Below are positions 1 to 7,993 of a stretch of DNA of 64,000 nucleotides, in pieces (the stretch's first letter is position 1; each line of letters begins with the position of its first letter). Source of the DNA: ARS1285 sp038045965. GTDB taxonomy: Archaea > Nanobdellota > Nanobdellia > Pacearchaeales > GW2011-AR1. The notes under the pieces are model-generated. The model did not search any database, was not told where the DNA came from, and worked only from the letters and a program-made list of their open reading frames with translations. The DNA lies in assembly GCA_038045965.1 (NCBI GenBank), contig JBBSXD010000001.1:86744-150743 (forward strand). The letters are read 5' to 3'. Position numbers and translations under genes: made by a program.

Positions 1-269
1 ACAATATAATTTAAAAGTATTAAATTAATTATAAAAAATAGTAAAAACTTTCAAGTATAGTTTCCATTGAAGAGGTAATGTCTTATCCAGAAATAATGTC
101 CTCTCGATAAAAAAGATATAAAAAATATTTAGTATTTTGTAAAGAAGAATGTTATACATGATACCATATAGATAAATAACTTAAATTACAAACTAATTGT
201 ATAAGTTATCATTAGACGAAATTTTTATAGTTAAGATAAGTTTAATAATAATTTATTATTTAATCAATT

Positions 270-587
270 ATGTTTAGAGTTTTTAGATCAAGTAATTACA
301 AAAGGAAACTAGAGAAATTAGAGGGTTCTGATTATAAAAGAATTATTAATATTGAATTGTCATTGAAACAAAATCCTTATTCTGGAAAACCTCTTGGCTA
401 TAAATTTTTTAGAGAAAAAAAATTCGATGGGAAAAGATTGATTTTTATTATTTATGAGCAGCATAAATCAATTTTCTTAATAACAATAACTGATAAAAAA
501 ATTCAGCAACAGGAAATAGATTTAATAAAATCAAATTTAGATATTTATAAAGAAGAATTAGAAAAAGCAATTAAAAAAATAATTTAA
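270..587 (+). CDS. RelE/ParE-family toxin-like protein
   Basis: This 105-residue basic protein resembles archaeal RelE-type toxins, which cleave mRNA on the ribosome. Seen: an N-terminal KRKLEKL helix region, the NPYSGKPLG turn at about residues 35-43, then the strand-rich FREKKFDGKRLIFIIYE core (about 47-63) and an ITDKKIQQQEID stretch before a C-terminal helix. That order and the total length match the family. An AT-rich element (tttttata) lies about 45 nt upstream. The only candidate partner is the small ORF facing it at 589-732; no antitoxin precedes it on the same strand. Toxin activity is inferred from the fold pattern only. Confidence 0.75.
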   Translation: MFRVFRSSNYKRKLEKLEGSDYKRIINIELSLKQNPYSGKPLGYKFFREKKFDGKRLIFIIYEQHKSIFLITITDKKIQQQEIDLIKSNLDIYKEELEKAIKKII

Positions 588-588
588 A

Positions 589-732
589 TTATATTTCTTC
601 AACATTTCCTGCTAATATATCTTTTATTCCAGCAGCTATGTCTAAAAGAAGTTCTTTATCAATCTCTTGAGTATGTTTTAATTTCTGATATTCAATGAAT
701 TCTTCTATTGATATTATAACTTTATCTTCCAT
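589..732 (-). CDS. Small antitoxin-like protein, convergent to the RelE-like toxin
   Basis: A 47-codon ORF starts at ATG 732 and stops one base after the toxin's stop codon on the other strand. Its protein begins MEDKVIISIEEFIEYQKL and ends with an acidic helix, IDKELLLDIAAGIKDILAGN. A short acidic protein with a strand-like N-terminus and a C-terminal helix that could wrap a toxin is typical of RelB-like antitoxins in archaea. The convergent orientation is unusual, because type II toxin-antitoxin genes are normally co-transcribed. The antitoxin role is inferred from composition, motif and proximity. Confidence 0.5.
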   Translation of the reverse strand: MEDKVIISIEEFIEYQKLKHTQEIDKELLLDIAAGIKDILAGNVEEI

Positions 733-766
733 AATCTATTTAATAGAAGCATACTTATAAGATTTT

Positions 767-1405
767 CTATTTGAGATAATCTAAAAGTTTAGAGAACAAA
801 TTGATAAATATATTTCTTATTATAATTATCGATTCTTTAATTTTTAAAAATTTATTGTATAAGAAATTATCATAAGATTTTGTTATAGAAAATGTAAAAC
901 CTAGTAAAGATACAAATACTAAAATCATTAAGACAAATCTTTTGTTTTCAAAATCTAAAATACGCTTATTTATTTTTATTTTAATATCTGGATGATTAAC
1001 ATCTGATATTTTCTCGGTTTTTAAAAATACATTAAATTTCTGATTAATTGCAACTTTTCCTATAATTTTATAATGTTCTTCAATATTATTTATTTCAAGT
1101 GGAATTACATTTATCTCAGTCCAATTTCTTTTATCAATTGCAGAAAAAACTCTTATTTTATCATATTTGGGAGATTTTATTGCTACAAATATATCAGCTA
1201 ATGAGAAAAAATAGCTAGGAGGAATAGAAATCTCATTCACGGATTCAGCTATATCACCTTTGAAAGTTACATTTTCTTGATAATTTATTATTGATAATGG
1301 TTACTTAGGAATATCAATATTATAAAGAATAATAAATATAATTAAAGAGATAATAACAGAAATAATTAAACAAAGATTTGTTTTCTTATCTTTTTTATTA
1401 ATTTT
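767..1405 (-). pseudogene. Interrupted two-TM membrane protein of unknown function
   Basis: One reading frame runs from about 1405 to 767 and is broken by an in-frame TAA at 1301-1303. Upstream of the break it encodes a basic tip and a hydrophobic segment (CLIISVIISLIIFIILYNI). Downstream it encodes about 120 extracellular-like residues and a second hydrophobic segment (FVLMILVFVSLLGFTF). No ATG, GTG or TTG opens the upstream part; a TAA at 1406-1408 sits where a start would be expected. A GTG at 1240 could start a 157-residue product lacking the first membrane segment. I read the locus as a decayed gene, but a shortened functional protein is possible. No family was recognised. Confidence 0.5.
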
Positions 1406-1414
1406 TTATATCTT

Positions 1415-2824
1415 CTAACTACTCTTCCCAGTACTCATTTTAGCGACGGCCATTCCAGCTTTAACATAAGCATTAAATTGTTTTAAATTTCTTACTTCTA
1501 ATAATTTTTTCAAAATCATTCTAGGTCTAAAATAATATTCTCTATAAGCTCTTTGCTGCATTTCCATCATAAGATTAAATTTACTATCTTTATATTCAAA
1601 TAAAGGTTCATTAAATGCATTAAAATCTTCCCATTTTTTTGAGAATATTTTTCCTTCTCTTTTTATTGTATCAAATAAAGGACTTCCGGGAACTGGAGTA
1701 TAAATTTGAAATTGTGCAATATTTAAATCAAGTTCCTTTGAAAATTTTATTGTTTCTAACATTTCTCTTTTTCCTTCTCCCTCATTTCCGAACATAAAAA
1801 ATCCTTCAGTAAGTAACCCTGCTTGCTTAGACCATTTTACAGCATTTTTTATATGATCTTTTGTTTCACCTTTTCTCATTCTTTTTAATATTCCTGGATC
1901 TCCAGATTCTATTCCAAATGCTACTAAATAAAATCCAGCTTTTTTCATATGCTTCAGCATAGGCAAGCTGGTTCTATCAGCTCTAATACCATTTCCAGTT
2001 TTAAATTCTACATCATAATTTCTTTTTATTAATCCATCACAAATTTCTTTAACTCTTTTTGGTAAGAAAGTAAAATTATCATCAATAATATTTATTTCTT
2101 TAACTCCATAATTTTTAACTAAATGATCTACTTCTGCTAAAACATTTTCGGGAGATCTTGCTCTGAATTGTTTTCCTTGAGTTCTAAAATTACTGCAAAA
2201 AGTACAGCTATAAGGGCATCCTCTGCTAGTTATCATTATAGCATAAGGATATCTTCTTACTCCTGGAGTCCAATATTTATCTAAAGGCAACAAATCTCTT
2301 GCAGGAAATGGTAATTTGTCTAAATCTTGTATCAAAGGTCTGGTAGGATTTACTATAATTTTTCCATTTTTATCTCTGTAAGAAATTCCCAGAATATCTT
2401 TATCATACTTTTTTTCAGTTAATTCTAACATAGTTTCTTCAGCTTCGCTTATAACACAATAATCAATTTGTTTACATTCTTCTAAAGTTTTAACAGGTTC
2501 CATAGTTGGATGAGGACCACCAACTACAACTTTTGCATCAGGCAAAACTTCTTTTGATATTTTTGCAAGCTCATAAGCTAACATTATAGTATTTGTAGTA
2601 GCTGCTAAAGCTACAATATCCGCTTTACTATTCATTATAGATTTTCTTTCCATATCTAAGTTTGAACGAAGTGCAGCAAAATCTAAAACTTGAACATCAA
2701 CTCCTTTTTCTCTTAAATATCCAGCGATATAAGCCAATCCCATCGGAGGATTAATCATAGTTGCTTCTTCAGAGACATAACTATACACTTTCAAATAATT
2801 CGGAGCAATCAATAAAACCTTCAT
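1415..2824 (-). CDS. B12-binding radical SAM protein (paralogue A)
   Basis: This predicted cobalamin-dependent radical SAM enzyme has an N-terminal B12-binding Rossmann domain (residues 1-140: MKVLLIAPNY, PPMGLAYIAGYL, VVVGGPHPT). The 4Fe-4S motif CPYSCTFC follows, with Cys203, Cys207 and Cys210, in a TIM-barrel domain, and the C-terminal region is helical. I prefer ATG 2824 over an upstream GTG at 2833; this gives 469 residues, the same length as its paralogue at 4641-6050, to which it aligns end to end (shared FPARDLLP, ARSPENV-like and RAYREYYFRP regions). Such enzymes methylate or rearrange unactivated carbons on lipids, tetrapyrroles or peptides; the substrate here is unknown. Confidence 0.85.
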   Translation of the reverse strand: MKVLLIAPNYLKVYSYVSEEATMINPPMGLAYIAGYLREKGVDVQVLDFAALRSNLDMERKSIMNSKADIVALAATTNTIMLAYELAKISKEVLPDAKVVVGGPHPTMEPVKTLEECKQIDYCVISEAEETMLELTEKKYDKDILGISYRDKNGKIIVNPTRPLIQDLDKLPFPARDLLPLDKYWTPGVRRYPYAIMITSRGCPYSCTFCSNFRTQGKQFRARSPENVLAEVDHLVKNYGVKEINIIDDNFTFLPKRVKEICDGLIKRNYDVEFKTGNGIRADRTSLPMLKHMKKAGFYLVAFGIESGDPGILKRMRKGETKDHIKNAVKWSKQAGLLTEGFFMFGNEGEGKREMLETIKFSKELDLNIAQFQIYTPVPGSPLFDTIKREGKIFSKKWEDFNAFNEPLFEYKDSKFNLMMEMQQRAYREYYFRPRMILKKLLEVRNLKQFNAYVKAGMAVAKMSTGKSS

Positions 2825-2867
2825 TTTTTTCACATTTAGTTAAGTTAACAATAGTTTATAAGCATTA

Positions 2868-4088
2868 TCACAACAATCTCTGTTCATAATACAATCCATA
2901 AGCTCTTAAAGCTCTTTCCCTCAAATACCAAAATTCTTTTTTTTCTACTCTAATAAATTTATTTAATTCATTATATGCTTTTTCTAAATATTCTTCATTT
3001 TCTTCAATTTTATATTTTAACAGATAATAAATAGGCAGAATCATTCTTAATCCAACATCTTTCCATGTAAATAATGGTTTAATAAAAAATTCTTTTTCTT
3101 TAGCTAATATTTTAACATATCCTAAATTTAGAATATACTGGCTTGGAAAAAAATTAAAACCTATCTTATCTTTCAGAAAAGGTTTAAAATAATAATAAGG
3201 CAGTTTTTTATTAATAGCTTTACCGACATCATTAATTCCAGAGATTTCTCTAATATAAAATTCAAAAACTTTTATTATATCCTTAAGAGCACTTTTCCAT
3301 AATTTTTCAGGATCTTCATTAAAATTTGGTTTTATTTTGAAATCAGTAGCTTTTTTTACTTTATCAGTTAGATCAGGAATTTCTTTGTAAAGATAAGGAA
3401 AATTGTTTTTGTATATTCTGCAAAAAATTTCACTTCTTTCTTTAGCTGTAGGAGCAAATTCCTTATTCAGAATAAGCAAAGATTCACAAATTGACATATA
3501 ACATTTATAACTCCAAAAAATTCTAATTTTTCTCTGATCTTCATTATAATATTCTCTCAATCCTAAAAGCATAGTATGCAATTTATTAAATAAATTTCTT
3601 AATCCATCAGATTCTGGTAAATCTTCTTTTTTTATTTCTTTTATCTTACTTATTATATCTTCTCCATAAATAATCTGGCTTCCATATTTCAATTCATAAT
3701 ATCTTTGAATATTCATTAATTTATTCATTTTATTTAAAGGTAGACATCTAACATCCACATGAAAATATTTATTTGTATCATAACCTTTATCTGGAAAATA
3801 AGCAATTTCCAATCCCCCCATTCCTATCTCCTTTGAAGCATTCATAGAAATTTTATTTAATTCTTCATCACTTAATTTTTCTTTGGTAACAACATAAAAA
3901 TCAAAATCATTAAATGGAATAGGCTTCCCATTTAAAAATTGTAAACTTCCTTCCCCTTTTCCAAAACCCCCAAATAATAATATAGAGATGGGATTACAAT
4001 CTTTTACAAAACTTTTAATTATCTTATCAAAATAATTTTTCTGTAGATATTCATCAATTTCATAATCGTATTCGGTATATTTACCCAT
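2868..4088 (-). CDS. Nucleotidyltransferase-like protein
   Basis: The 406-residue protein has an N-terminal pol-beta-type nucleotidyltransferase signature: LLFGGFGKGEGS at about residues 38-49 and NDFDFYVV at 60-67, where Asp61 and Asp63 would bind metal. A possible third carboxylate lies in HVDVRCLPL near residue 110. The rest is mostly helical and resembles no domain I can name. It may transfer a nucleotide to a small molecule, sugar or protein. It lies between a DUF4346-like gene and a radical SAM gene on the same strand (gap of 43 nt to the latter), so the three may be co-transcribed. The substrate is unknown. Confidence 0.65.
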   Translation of the reverse strand: MGKYTEYDYEIDEYLQKNYFDKIIKSFVKDCNPISILLFGGFGKGEGSLQFLNGKPIPFNDFDFYVVTKEKLSDEELNKISMNASKEIGMGGLEIAYFPDKGYDTNKYFHVDVRCLPLNKMNKLMNIQRYYELKYGSQIIYGEDIISKIKEIKKEDLPESDGLRNLFNKLHTMLLGLREYYNEDQRKIRIFWSYKCYMSICESLLILNKEFAPTAKERSEIFCRIYKNNFPYLYKEIPDLTDKVKKATDFKIKPNFNEDPEKLWKSALKDIIKVFEFYIREISGINDVGKAINKKLPYYYFKPFLKDKIGFNFFPSQYILNLGYVKILAKEKEFFIKPLFTWKDVGLRMILPIYYLLKYKIEENEEYLEKAYNELNKFIRVEKKEFWYLRERALRAYGLYYEQRLL

Positions 4089-4162
4089 TTTATATAATCA
4101 GAAGTTTAGTTTAAAAAATATCTGTTAATGTAAAATATCAATTAGCATTAATAAAAATAAGA

Positions 4163-4546
4163 TTAATCTTCTAAATCAATTTTATCCTGAGTATATTTTT
4201 TTCCATTTTTTAAAGCAATATAAGCTTTTTCCAATTCTACTCCTAAATCTGCAGCATGATCCAGCATAGTTACTAAATCTTCTTTTAAAATAGCAGTATA
4301 TACTTCAACAGGATTTTCTCCTCTAATAATAATTCTAACTTTATTTTCTTTTAAATCACAAAATGCAGCCTCTATTTTTTTTAATTCATCATTTACCCTA
4401 ATTAGAAAATATCCTTTTGGATCCAATCTCCATGGCCTATTAATTTTTGTAGCATCAATCTCTATTGGTTTCTCCATAGTTATCTCTTTAAATCCTTCTT
4501 TATCATATTTACCTAAACTGATAGCACTTTCTTTTTTATCTTTCAT
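4163..4546 (-). CDS. DUF4346-like conserved protein
   Basis: This 127-residue soluble protein has a core reading PWRLDPKGYFLIRV (about 38-51), a central strand region, then LDHAADLGVELEKAYIALK and a closing YTQDK. This resembles the DUF4346 family, which has DPKGYF and DHAxxLGxEL signatures and is found in archaea and some bacteria. Its biochemical role is not established to my knowledge. It is the first gene of a minus-strand group with the nucleotidyltransferase and a B12 radical SAM gene, and is divergent from the second radical SAM paralogue at 4641. The 94-bp divergent gap holds AT-rich promoter-like sequence for both directions. Confidence 0.6.
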   Translation of the reverse strand: MKDKKESAISLGKYDKEGFKEITMEKPIEIDATKINRPWRLDPKGYFLIRVNDELKKIEAAFCDLKENKVRIIIRGENPVEVYTAILKEDLVTMLDHAADLGVELEKAYIALKNGKKYTQDKIDLED

Positions 4547-4640
4547 TATATTTTTTTATCAAATTACTATATAAATTTATAGATAATCAAAAGAACCAGA
4601 ATTTATTTAAACAACTGTTAATATTAGATTCTAAAATAAA

Positions 4641-6050
4641 ATGGATAAACCAAAACTTTTACTTATTCAACCGAATTATAGATTAGTTTATTCTTATGCT
4701 GGCTCAGACACCGCAACTCCCATTTATCCTCCATTAGGACTAGCTTATATTGCTGCAGTTGCTAGAGAAAAAGGCTTCCCAGTTAAAATAATAGAAGCAA
4801 ATGCTTACAACTTAAATTATGAACAAATTAAAAAAGAAATTATCGATTATGAACCTAATTTTTTAGCTCTTTCTGGTAGTTCTAGTATGATGAATGAGAT
4901 AGATAAGATAGCCAGATTATGTCCAGAAAATATAAAAATAGTATTAGGAGGAATTCATGCAAGTTCAGTTCCAGATGATGTTCTTACAAATTATCCAAGA
5001 ATAGATTTAGTAGTAAGAAGAGAAGGTGAAGAAACAATTATAAAAATATTAAATGAAGAAAAATATGAAAATATAGATGGACTTTCTTATAGAGATGAAA
5101 ATGGAAACATAATTAATAACAAAGATTCAAAATTTTTAGAGGATTTAGATAATTTACCATTTCCTGCAAGAGATTTATTGCCAATGAAAAAATATTTCAG
5201 CTTTGAATCGAGAAAATCTCCAATTGATTATATAGTATCTGGAAGAGGCTGTCCTTATAGATGCACTTTTTGTGCAGATTTTATAACATCGGGAAGAAAA
5301 TTAAGGATTAGAAGTGCAGAAAATATTGTAAAAGAAATAGAATTTCTAATTGATAATTATGGAACTAAAGAAATAGATTTTCAAGATGATAATTTTACTT
5401 TTTATTCAGAAAGAATAAAAGAATTTTGTAATCTTATGATAAAAAAAGGTTTGAATAAAAAAATTATTTGGAAAGTTGCAAATGGAGTTAGATGTGACAA
5501 ACTTTCTCTGTCAATGTTAAAGCATATGAAAAAAGCTGGTTGTTATATGTTATCATTAGGAATAGAATCAGGGAACCAAGAAATTTTAGATAAAATGAGA
5601 AAAGCTGAGAAAATAGAAGATATAAAAAATGCTGCAGAATGGTGCCATCAGGTCGGAATAGAAACTAGGGGGTTATTTATTTTTGGAAATATTGGAGAAA
5701 ATAAGAAAACAATGGAAGATACTATAAATTTTGCAAAGAGTCTTCCTTTAGATACAGCAACATTTCATATATGCATACCAATGCCAGGAACAGAACATCA
5801 TAAAATAATAAAAAAAGAAGGAAAATTTTTGAATGTTGGTTGGGAAGGTTTAACTGCATATTCTGATGGCGCCTTTATTTTAGGAGATGTAAATCCAAAA
5901 TTAATGAGCGAGATGCAAAAGAAAGCATACAGAAAATTTTACATTAGACCATCATTTATACTTAAAAGATTTTTAAGAATACGTTCCATGAATGATATAA
6001 AACTAATCGCAAAAGGGGGAATAGAAGTTTTAAAATTTGCATCTAACTAG
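4641..6050 (+). CDS. B12-binding radical SAM protein (paralogue B)
   Basis: This 469-residue paralogue of the enzyme at 1415-2824 keeps the same architecture: a B12-binding domain (residues 1-140, with PPLGLAYIAAV and LGGIHASS) and a radical SAM barrel whose cluster ligands are Cys204, Cys208 and Cys211 in CPYRCTFC. The C-terminal helical part includes KAYRKFYIRPSFILKRFL. It is transcribed away from paralogue A and is followed by a glycosyltransferase and a polysaccharide deacetylase, so a role in envelope lipid or glycan modification is a reasonable guess. Having two diverged copies within 4 kb suggests related but non-identical substrates. Confidence 0.85.
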   Translation: MDKPKLLLIQPNYRLVYSYAGSDTATPIYPPLGLAYIAAVAREKGFPVKIIEANAYNLNYEQIKKEIIDYEPNFLALSGSSSMMNEIDKIARLCPENIKIVLGGIHASSVPDDVLTNYPRIDLVVRREGEETIIKILNEEKYENIDGLSYRDENGNIINNKDSKFLEDLDNLPFPARDLLPMKKYFSFESRKSPIDYIVSGRGCPYRCTFCADFITSGRKLRIRSAENIVKEIEFLIDNYGTKEIDFQDDNFTFYSERIKEFCNLMIKKGLNKKIIWKVANGVRCDKLSLSMLKHMKKAGCYMLSLGIESGNQEILDKMRKAEKIEDIKNAAEWCHQVGIETRGLFIFGNIGENKKTMEDTINFAKSLPLDTATFHICIPMPGTEHHKIIKKEGKFLNVGWEGLTAYSDGAFILGDVNPKLMSEMQKKAYRKFYIRPSFILKRFLRIRSMNDIKLIAKGGIEVLKFASN

Positions 6051-6113
6051 TATATTTCTAAAACATCTTTAAAATAGATATATTATTTAAAAGTGTAATT
6101 AAATCAAAATATA

Positions 6114-6830
6114 ATGAAAGGTGAATTCAAGAAGAGTCTCTCTTTAATTATACCAGCTCATAATGCTGAAAAAGTTATAGAAAAATCAATTATAAGTTAT
6201 AATAAAATTTTTTCAGATTTTGATAATTTTGAGATGATTATAGTTTGTAATGCTTGTTCTGATAATACTTTTGAGATTGTTAAAAAGCTTAAAGAAAATT
6301 ATCCTATAGAGATTATAAACATTCCTCATAGAGGGAAAGGAAATGCTTTAAGAAGAGGTTTTGATAAAGCAAAATATGACATTATAGGTTTCTTGGATTC
6401 AGATAATCCATTTAGTTTAGATAAAATAAAAGAAATGGTTTTAAGTTTAAAAGATTATGATATGGTTATAGCAACAAAATATCTTAAAGGATCTTTAAAA
6501 AATAAAAAAGGAATTCAAGATTCTCAGATGAGAAGAATAATAGCTTTAGGAGGACAAATGTTTACCAGAATAATATTTGAATTAAAATTTAGAGATACTC
6601 AAGCAGGAGCTAAATTCTTCAGAAAAAAAGTTTGGGATAAAGTAGGAAAAAATATAATTTGTGTTGGTTTTGATTTTGATATAGAATTATTATATAAATC
6701 TAAAAAGAAAGGTTTTAGAATAGCTGAATTTTATACGCCATTAGTTAAATACGAAAAATTCTCAACAGTAAGATTAAGATATCTTGCAGGAATGATTTAC
6801 AGATTAATAAAAATGAGACTTTTATCATGA
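6114..6830 (+). CDS. Family 2 glycosyltransferase (dolichyl-phosphate sugar synthase-like)
   Basis: The 238-residue protein starts with the GT-A signature LSLIIPAHNAEKVIEKSI and continues with a nucleotide-binding region (NACSDNT), GKGNALRRGFDKA, and the metal-binding FLDSDNPF near residue 95. The motif RDTQAGAKFFRKKVW (about 160-174) is characteristic of dolichyl-phosphate glucosyl/mannosyl transferases. It would make a polyprenyl-linked sugar donor for surface glycosylation. There is no membrane anchor beyond a short hydrophobic C-terminus. The stop overlaps the start of the next gene by four bases (ATGA), indicating translational coupling with the deacetylase. Confidence 0.85.
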   Translation: MKGEFKKSLSLIIPAHNAEKVIEKSIISYNKIFSDFDNFEMIIVCNACSDNTFEIVKKLKENYPIEIINIPHRGKGNALRRGFDKAKYDIIGFLDSDNPFSLDKIKEMVLSLKDYDMVIATKYLKGSLKNKKGIQDSQMRRIIALGGQMFTRIIFELKFRDTQAGAKFFRKKVWDKVGKNIICVGFDFDIELLYKSKKKGFRIAEFYTPLVKYEKFSTVRLRYLAGMIYRLIKMRLLS

Positions 6831-7627
6831 AATCAATATTATTAACTTTTGATTTAGAAGAATTTGATTTACCAAAGGAATATTATCTAAATATAACTGA
6901 AAAAGAAATGTATGAAATTTCTTTAGAGGGTCTAAACAATTTATTGAATATATTAAATAGAAATAAAATTAAAGCAACTTTTTTCACGACGGCTAATTTT
7001 GCTATAAAGTATCCAGAGATAATAAAAGAATTATCTAAAAAACATGAGATAGCAAGTCATGGTTATTCACATTCTATGCCTTTAACTTTAGAAAATATAA
7101 AAAATGCAAAAGAAGTAAAAGAAAATATTATAAAAAAAGAAATAAAAGGTTTTAGAGCTCCAAGATGGGATTTAAGAAATTTAAATATAGTCAGTTCGTC
7201 AGAATTTAAATACGATTCTTCAACTCATCCCATTTATCTTCCAGGAAGATATAATAATCTAAGTCAAAAAAGAAATATACAAAAAAAAAATAATTTAACA
7301 GAAATTCCAGCATCGACGATTTTTCCAAATTTTTCAATATTTTGGCTGACTTTCAAAAATTTTCCATTAATTTATTCAAAAATTTTCACTAAAATAAATT
7401 TTTTAAATTCAAGATATACTATGTTAGTCCAGCATCCATGGGAATTTGCAGATATAGAAAATATAAAAATCCCAAAATATATAAAAAATCCCTGCGGAAA
7501 AAAACTAACTAAAAAATTAGAGGATTATATTCAATTTTGCAAATCAAATAATTATAAATTTCAAACTGTTGAAGAGTTTTTGGGAGATTATTTTAAAATA
7601 AATTTTAATAATAATTCAGAAAGATAA
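6827..7627 (+). CDS. Polysaccharide deacetylase (NodB-like)
   Basis: This 266-residue carbohydrate esterase family 4-like protein contains LLTFDLEEFD at the N-terminus (catalytic and metal Asp region), KATFFTTANFA, EIASHGYSHSM (metal-binding His pair, HGYSH) and GFRAPRWDL. These correspond in order to the NodB motifs 1-3. The C-terminal VQHPWEF supplies the late His motif. It probably removes acetyl groups from an N-acetylhexosamine-containing glycan or glycolipid. No signal peptide is visible, so it likely acts on cytoplasmic or inner-leaflet intermediates made by the coupled glycosyltransferase. Its last 12 bases overlap the purM remnant on the other strand. Confidence 0.85.
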   Translation: MKSILLTFDLEEFDLPKEYYLNITEKEMYEISLEGLNNLLNILNRNKIKATFFTTANFAIKYPEIIKELSKKHEIASHGYSHSMPLTLENIKNAKEVKENIIKKEIKGFRAPRWDLRNLNIVSSSEFKYDSSTHPIYLPGRYNNLSQKRNIQKKNNLTEIPASTIFPNFSIFWLTFKNFPLIYSKIFTKINFLNSRYTMLVQHPWEFADIENIKIPKYIKNPCGKKLTKKLEDYIQFCKSNNYKFQTVEEFLGDYFKINFNNNSER

Positions 7628-7880
7628 AATTTCTTCTTTAGAAGAAAATGCTCCTTTATTTTTTATTTTTATACCTTTATCAATAGTTATTATCCCATTT
7701 TTTTGCAGATATTTTATAATTTTCTGCAATCTTTATTACTTCTTCTGGATTTGGTGTTGCTATAATCATTCCTTGTCCCATATCCCATGTCTGTTTTGCA
7801 GCATTATAAAATATTTTAGAAACATCATCACCTAAATTAATATTCACTCCAGAATCTGCGTAAGTTGTTTTACTAATCAT
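7616..7880 (-). pseudogene. purM: Collapsed purM (AIR synthetase) remnant
   Basis: The ORF starting at 7880 encodes only 66 residues. They join the N-terminus of phosphoribosylformylglycinamidine cyclo-ligase (TYADSGVNINLGDDVSKI, compare E. coli SYKDAGVDIDAG) directly to its C-terminus (MGQGMIIATPNPEEVIKIAE, compare CGVGMIIALPAPEV). About 250 central residues, including the ATP-binding and catalytic parts, are missing. At a run of seven A (minus strand, near 7697-7703) the frame shifts by one; in the other frame the C-terminus continues as GIITIDKGIKIKNKGAFSS and ends at 7616. An active enzyme is not possible. An assembly deletion is the alternative to true decay. Confidence 0.8.
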
Positions 7881-7993
7881 TTTTAATTAGAAAATTTATA
7901 AATTCTTTTTTATAATCTTCCATCAGAGCTATAAAAAAATAAACTATAAAAATTTATTCCTAAAATATTAATTAATTTTAAGTAATAAACATT

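Noticed and set aside
1..269. Possible degraded ORF before the RelE-like toxin
   Set aside because: Frames are cut by several TAA and TGA codons and show no coherent protein; treated as AT-rich intergenic DNA with a promoter near its end.
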